NCBI RefSeq assembly: GCF_034555935.1
Contig: NZ_JAYDCJ010000003.1
Location: 2,480,001-2,544,000 of the forward strand
Reading direction: 5' to 3'
Origin: Marinobacter qingdaonensis
GTDB taxonomy: Bacteria > Pseudomonadota > Gammaproteobacteria > Pseudomonadales > Oleiphilaceae
DNA: 64,000 nucleotides
Shown here: piece by piece, positions 60,636 to 64,000 of the stretch
How positions within the stretch are numbered: the stretch's first letter is position 1
How the letters are laid out: each line of letters begins with the position of its first letter
Notes under the pieces: generated by a model
Told to the model about the DNA's origin: nothing
Database searches by the model: none
What the model saw: the letters and a program-made list of their open reading frames with translations, nothing else
Program-made: the position numbers and the translations under genes

Positions 60636-61658
60636 TCAGCTCTTTCTCGGATCGAAGGCATCGCGCACGGCCTCGCCCACGAACACCAGCAGGGTCAGCA
60701 TCACCGACAGGGACACGAACGCGGATATGCCGAGCCAGGGTGCGTGCAGGTTGGCCTTGCCCTGGGCGATCAGCTCGCCCAGCGAGGGTGAGCCGGAGGG
60801 CAGGCCGAAGCCCAGGAAATCCAGTGAGGTCAGGCCGGTGATGGCGCCGGTAAGGATGAACGGCAGAAAGGTCAGGGTTGCGACCATGGCGTTGGGCAAT
60901 ATGTGCCGGAACATGATCTTGCGGTTGTCCAGACCCAGGGCCCGGGCGGCTTTCACGTATTCGAAGTTGCGGGCCCTAAGGAATTCCGCGCGCACCACGT
61001 CCACCAGCCCCATCCAGCTGAACAGCAGCATGATGCCCAGCAGCCACCAGAAGTTGGGCTGCACGATGCTGGACAGGATGATCAGCAGGTACAGCACCGG
61101 CAAACCGGACCAGACCTCGATGAAGCGCTGGCCCAGCAGGTCGATCTTGCCGCCGTAGTACCCCTGGATGGCCCCGACCGCTACCCCGACGAGGCAGCTG
61201 GCGAAGGTCAGAGTCAGGCCGAACAGCACGGAAATTCGGAAGCCGTAGATCACCCGGGCGGCCACGTCGCGGCCCTGATCGTCGGTGCCGAGCCAGTTTT
61301 CGGCGCTGGGAGGCGCCGGTGAGGGCACGTCGAGATCGTAGTTGATGGTGTCGTAACTGAAGCGGATGGGCGGCCACAGCAACCAGCCGTTGGCCCGGAT
61401 CTCATCGGCAATGAACGGGTCCCGGTAATCCGCTTCGGTGGGCAGGAAGCCACCAAAGGTTTCCTCCGGCACCGCCTCGACCACCGGGAAATAGAGGTCG
61501 CCCTGGTAGGACACCATCAGCGGGGCGTCGTTGGCGATCAGCTCCGCCGCCAGGGACAGGCCGAACAGGGCCAGAAAGACCCACAGCGACCAGAAGCCAC
61601 GGCGGTTGGCCCGGAAATTTCGCAGCCGGCGTTGCTGGATCGGGGTCAGAGGCTTCAC
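60636..61658 (-). CDS. yejE: Peptide ABC transporter permease YejE
   Basis: 340 aa inner-membrane permease with an N-terminal helix (about 20-42), a periplasmic segment and five more helices. The binding-protein-dependent transport signature is seen as ARALGLDNRKIMFRHILPNA. ENWLGTDDQGRDVAARVIYG is the typical DppC/YejE entry motif. It sits 2 bp after yejB. Confidence 0.94.
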   Translation of the reverse strand: MKPLTPIQQRRLRNFRANRRGFWSLWVFLALFGLSLAAELIANDAPLMVSYQGDLYFPVVEAVPEETFGGFLPTEADYRDPFIADEIRANGWLLWPPIRFSYDTINYDLDVPSPAPPSAENWLGTDDQGRDVAARVIYGFRISVLFGLTLTFASCLVGVAVGAIQGYYGGKIDLLGQRFIEVWSGLPVLYLLIILSSIVQPNFWWLLGIMLLFSWMGLVDVVRAEFLRARNFEYVKAARALGLDNRKIMFRHILPNAMVATLTFLPFILTGAITGLTSLDFLGFGLPSGSPSLGELIAQGKANLHAPWLGISAFVSLSVMLTLLVFVGEAVRDAFDPRKS

Positions 61659-61660
61659 GG

Positions 61661-62746
61661 TCAGGCGCCCTCCCGGCTTTCGAAGTCGATGCGGGGGTCC
61701 ACCAGAACGTAGGTGATGTCGCTGATCAGCTTCAGGATCAGCCCCATCAGGGTAAAGATGTAGAGGGTGCCGAAGATCACCGGGTAATCCCGATTCAGGG
61801 CTGCTTCAAAACCCAACAGGCCCAGGCCGTCCAGGGAGAAAATCACTTCGATCAGCAGCGAGCCGGTGAAAAACAGTGCCACCAGAACCCCGGGCAGACT
61901 GGCGATGACGATCAACATGGCGTTGCGGAACACATGGCCGTAGAGCACGCGCTTCTCGTCTAGCCCCTTGGCCCTGGCGGTCACCACATACTGTTTACTG
62001 ATTTCGTCCAGGAACGAGTTCTTGGTGAGCAGGGTGAGGGTGGCAAAGCCACCGATCACATTGGCCGTCACCGGCAGCGCCAGGTGCCAGAAATAGTCGC
62101 CGACCTTCTGGTACCAGGTAAGTTCGTCGAAATTGGACGAGGTCAGTCCCCGCAGCGGGAACCAGTCAAAGTAGCTGCCGCCGGCGAACAGAACGATCAG
62201 CAGGATCGCGAACAGGAAGCCGGGAATGGCGTAGCCCACCACGATGGCGGAGCTGCTCCAGACGTCAAAGCGGGAGCCGTCCGTGACCGCCTTGCGGATG
62301 CCCAGGGGGATGGAAATGAGATAGATGATCAGGGTAGACCACAGGCCCAGGGAGATGGACACCGGCATCTTTTCCAGGATCAGGTCGGTCACGCTCTTTT
62401 CCCGGAAAAAGGAATCGCCGAAATTGAAGGTGGCGTAGTCGCCGAGCATTTTCAGGAAGCGTTCGTGAGGCGGCTTGTCGAAGCCGTACATGACTTCGAT
62501 CTCCCGCAGCAGCTCTTCCGGTATGCCGCGCGAGCCCCGGCTGTCCCCCGAGGCGCTGGACACTTCGCCCCCGGCATCGCCGCCGGAGGCGCGGGCCAGG
62601 GCGCTGCCGCCGTGACCTTCCATCTCGGCAATCAGCTGCTCGACCGGGCCCCCGGGGGCGGCCTGGACGATCACGAAGTTGAGCAGCATTATCCCGATCA
62701 GGGTCGGGATAATGAGCGCCAGCCTTCGGATAATATAGATGCCCAT
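61661..62746 (-). CDS. yejB: Peptide ABC transporter permease YejB
   Basis: 361 aa permease with six predicted helices. The N-terminus [20 protein letters not shown] is characteristic of DppB/YejB. A charged Gly/Ser loop (about 45-75) precedes [20 protein letters not shown]. The EAA-like loop is [20 protein letters not shown]. Its start is 46 bp after the yejA stop. Confidence 0.94.
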   Translation of the reverse strand: MGIYIIRRLALIIPTLIGIMLLNFVIVQAAPGGPVEQLIAEMEGHGGSALARASGGDAGGEVSSASGDSRGSRGIPEELLREIEVMYGFDKPPHERFLKMLGDYATFNFGDSFFREKSVTDLILEKMPVSISLGLWSTLIIYLISIPLGIRKAVTDGSRFDVWSSSAIVVGYAIPGFLFAILLIVLFAGGSYFDWFPLRGLTSSNFDELTWYQKVGDYFWHLALPVTANVIGGFATLTLLTKNSFLDEISKQYVVTARAKGLDEKRVLYGHVFRNAMLIVIASLPGVLVALFFTGSLLIEVIFSLDGLGLLGFEAALNRDYPVIFGTLYIFTLMGLILKLISDITYVLVDPRIDFESREGA

Positions 62747-62792
62747 TTAGCGGGGAGTTCCTTCCGTTACAGCGAGGGTCAGAATCAACGGC

Positions 62793-64000
62793 TCAGGGCT
62801 TTACCCACCAGTTGTCCAGGTCGACCCCGTTCTTGGGTGTCATCTGCGGGCGTTGCAGGTGCCGCCAGTAGGCCACCCGATCCTTGGCCAGGTGCCAATG
62901 GGGAACGACGTAATGGCCGTGCAACAGCACCCGGTCCAGCGCCCGTACCCGTTGCACCAGCTCGTCCCGATCCGGCGCCTGGATTACCTGGCGCACCAGA
63001 TCGTCGATCACCGGGCTGTTCACGCCCATGTAATTGCGGGAGCCGATGGCGTCTACGTTGGCCGAGTGCCAGTACTCGCGCTGTTCGTTGCCGGGGGAAT
63101 CGGACTGGGGCATCACCTGGGTGATCATGTCGAAGTCGAACTCGCGCACCCGTTGCACGTACTGGTTGGAATCCACCAGGCGAACCGAAACCTCGATGCC
63201 GAGTTTGGCCAGGTTGTTCTTGAACGGCAGAACCACCCGTTCGAAGCTCTTCTGGAACAGCAGGATTTCGAACGCCAGCGGCGTCCCGGTTTCGGTGTGG
63301 GTCAGTTTGCCGTCCTTGATGGCGTACCCGGCCGAGCGGAGCAGTTCCAGTGCGCGCCGCAGATTTTGCCGGACTCCTTGCTGGCCATCGGTTACCGGTG
63401 GCTGGTAGGTCTCGCTGAACACTTCGGGGGGCAGCTGGTCCCGGTAGGCCTCCAGCAGTTCCAGTTCACGGCCCTCGGGTAGCCCGGAGGAGGCCAGTTC
63501 GCTGTTCTCGAAATAGCTGTCGGTGCGGGTGTACTGACCGTAAAACAGGTTGCGGTTGGCCCATTCGAAGTCGAAGGCGTAGGCAAGGGCCTGCCGTACC
63601 CGAGGATCGCTGAACTTGTCCCGGCGGGTGTTGAATACAAACCCCTGCATCCCGGTTGGGCGCTGGTGGTCGATGGCTTCGGTCACAATCTTGCCACTGT
63701 CGAATTTCGGGCCGGCGTAGGCGGTGGCCCAGTTTTTGGCGGATGTTTCCACCCGGAAGTCGAAATTGCCGGCCTTAAAGGCTTCCAATGCCACCGTGTC
63801 GTCGGTGTAGTAGTCGTAGCGGATCTGGTCGAAGTTGAACCGGCCCTTGCGAACGCCCAGGTCCTTGGCCCAGTAGTCTTCCACCCGCTGGTAGACAATG
63901 GAACGACCGGCCTCAAAATCACCAATCCGGTAGGGGCCGCTGCCCAGGGGTGGGGTCAAGCCGTTCCCGCCAAAGTCCCGGTCGGCCCAGTAGTGCGCGG
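62793..64000 (-). CDS. yejA: Extracellular peptide-binding protein YejA (N-terminus beyond the window)
   Basis: C-terminal part, about 402 residues, of the periplasmic solute-binding protein of the YejABEF importer (SBP_bac_5 family). The frame runs to the right edge, so the signal peptide and N-terminal lobe are not visible. GSGPYRIGDFEAGRSIVYQR and FNFDQIRYDYYTDDTVALEA are typical. PTGMQGFVFNTRRDKFSDPR and the YejA-type tail HWHLAKDRVAYW support YejA over OppA/DppA. It is the first gene of the minus-strand yejABEF operon. Confidence 0.93.
   Translation of the reverse strand, partial: AHYWADRDFGGNGLTPPLGSGPYRIGDFEAGRSIVYQRVEDYWAKDLGVRKGRFNFDQIRYDYYTDDTVALEAFKAGNFDFRVETSAKNWATAYAGPKFDSGKIVTEAIDHQRPTGMQGFVFNTRRDKFSDPRVRQALAYAFDFEWANRNLFYGQYTRTDSYFENSELASSGLPEGRELELLEAYRDQLPPEVFSETYQPPVTDGQQGVRQNLRRALELLRSAGYAIKDGKLTHTETGTPLAFEILLFQKSFERVVLPFKNNLAKLGIEVSVRLVDSNQYVQRVREFDFDMITQVMPQSDSPGNEQREYWHSANVDAIGSRNYMGVNSPVIDDLVRQVIQAPDRDELVQRVRALDRVLLHGHYVVPHWHLAKDRVAYWRHLQRPQMTPKNGVDLDNWWVKP

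Overview
The window is GC-rich, densely coding chromosome from a gammaproteobacterium of the Pseudomonas/Marinobacter/Oceanospirillales type. The best guess is Marinobacter or a close relative. The evidence is conserved gene neighbourhoods: cysB-cysH-thrH-pabB, prmB-aroC-MFS, leuCDB-asd-fimV-truA-trpF-(trpBA)-accD-folC-dedD-cvpA-purF-metZ, and ftsK-lolA-rarA-serS-cobA. No tRNA, rRNA, IS element, prophage or CRISPR array was seen. Nearly everything looks like vertically inherited core genome, so the oddities stand out.

Layout. 1-6.9 kb: an MlaA-like gene cut by the window edge, a DUF3336 patatin, the gspA/gspB pair and dinG. 6.9-10.1 kb: a candidate structured small RNA, then a large MalT-type LuxR regulator, both on the minus strand. 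10.1-14.1 kb: cysB, cysH (an iron-sulfur APS reductase type), thrH and pabB. 14.2-16.5 kb: three exported proteins of unknown function, one behind a CRP/Vfr-like site. 16.7-24.4 kb: DUF58, a TgpA-type transglutaminase, holB and pilZ, then an alpha/beta hydrolase, a DUF4892 protein and an RssA-type patatin in overlapping frames. 24.4-28.6 kb: prmB, aroC, an MFS transporter that seems to start at ATT, and a LysR regulator. 28.7-33.2 kb: leuCDB and asd. 33.5-43.4 kb: fimV, truA, trpFBA, accD and a folC gene that runs on into a second, degenerate AccD-like domain. 43.5-54.5 kb: dedD, cvpA, purF, metZ, ftsK, lolA, rarA, serS and cobA. 54.6-64 kb: a DAHP synthase, a DUF1631-like gene with a PilZ partner, fabI, and the yejABEF peptide importer cut by the right edge.

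Shared themes are amino-acid biosynthesis (Leu, Trp, Met, Cys, aspartate family, chorismate supply and use), sulfur and siroheme metabolism (cysB, cysH, cobA), lipid and envelope work (mlaA, accD, fabI, lolA, patatins), and the polar, pilus and c-di-GMP theme (fimV, pilZ, a second PilZ protein).

Two features stand out. First, a single open frame at 41382-43385 joins a complete FolC to a truncated AccD paralogue. That paralogue has lost its zinc ribbon and one oxyanion-hole glycine but is otherwise about 70% identical to the intact AccD encoded just upstream. Second, the gap between dinG and the MalT-type gene holds a textbook CRP-type palindrome, two helically phased decamer repeats, a -10 box and about 135 nt of hairpins ending in a U-tract terminator. 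This looks like an unannotated regulated sRNA gene.
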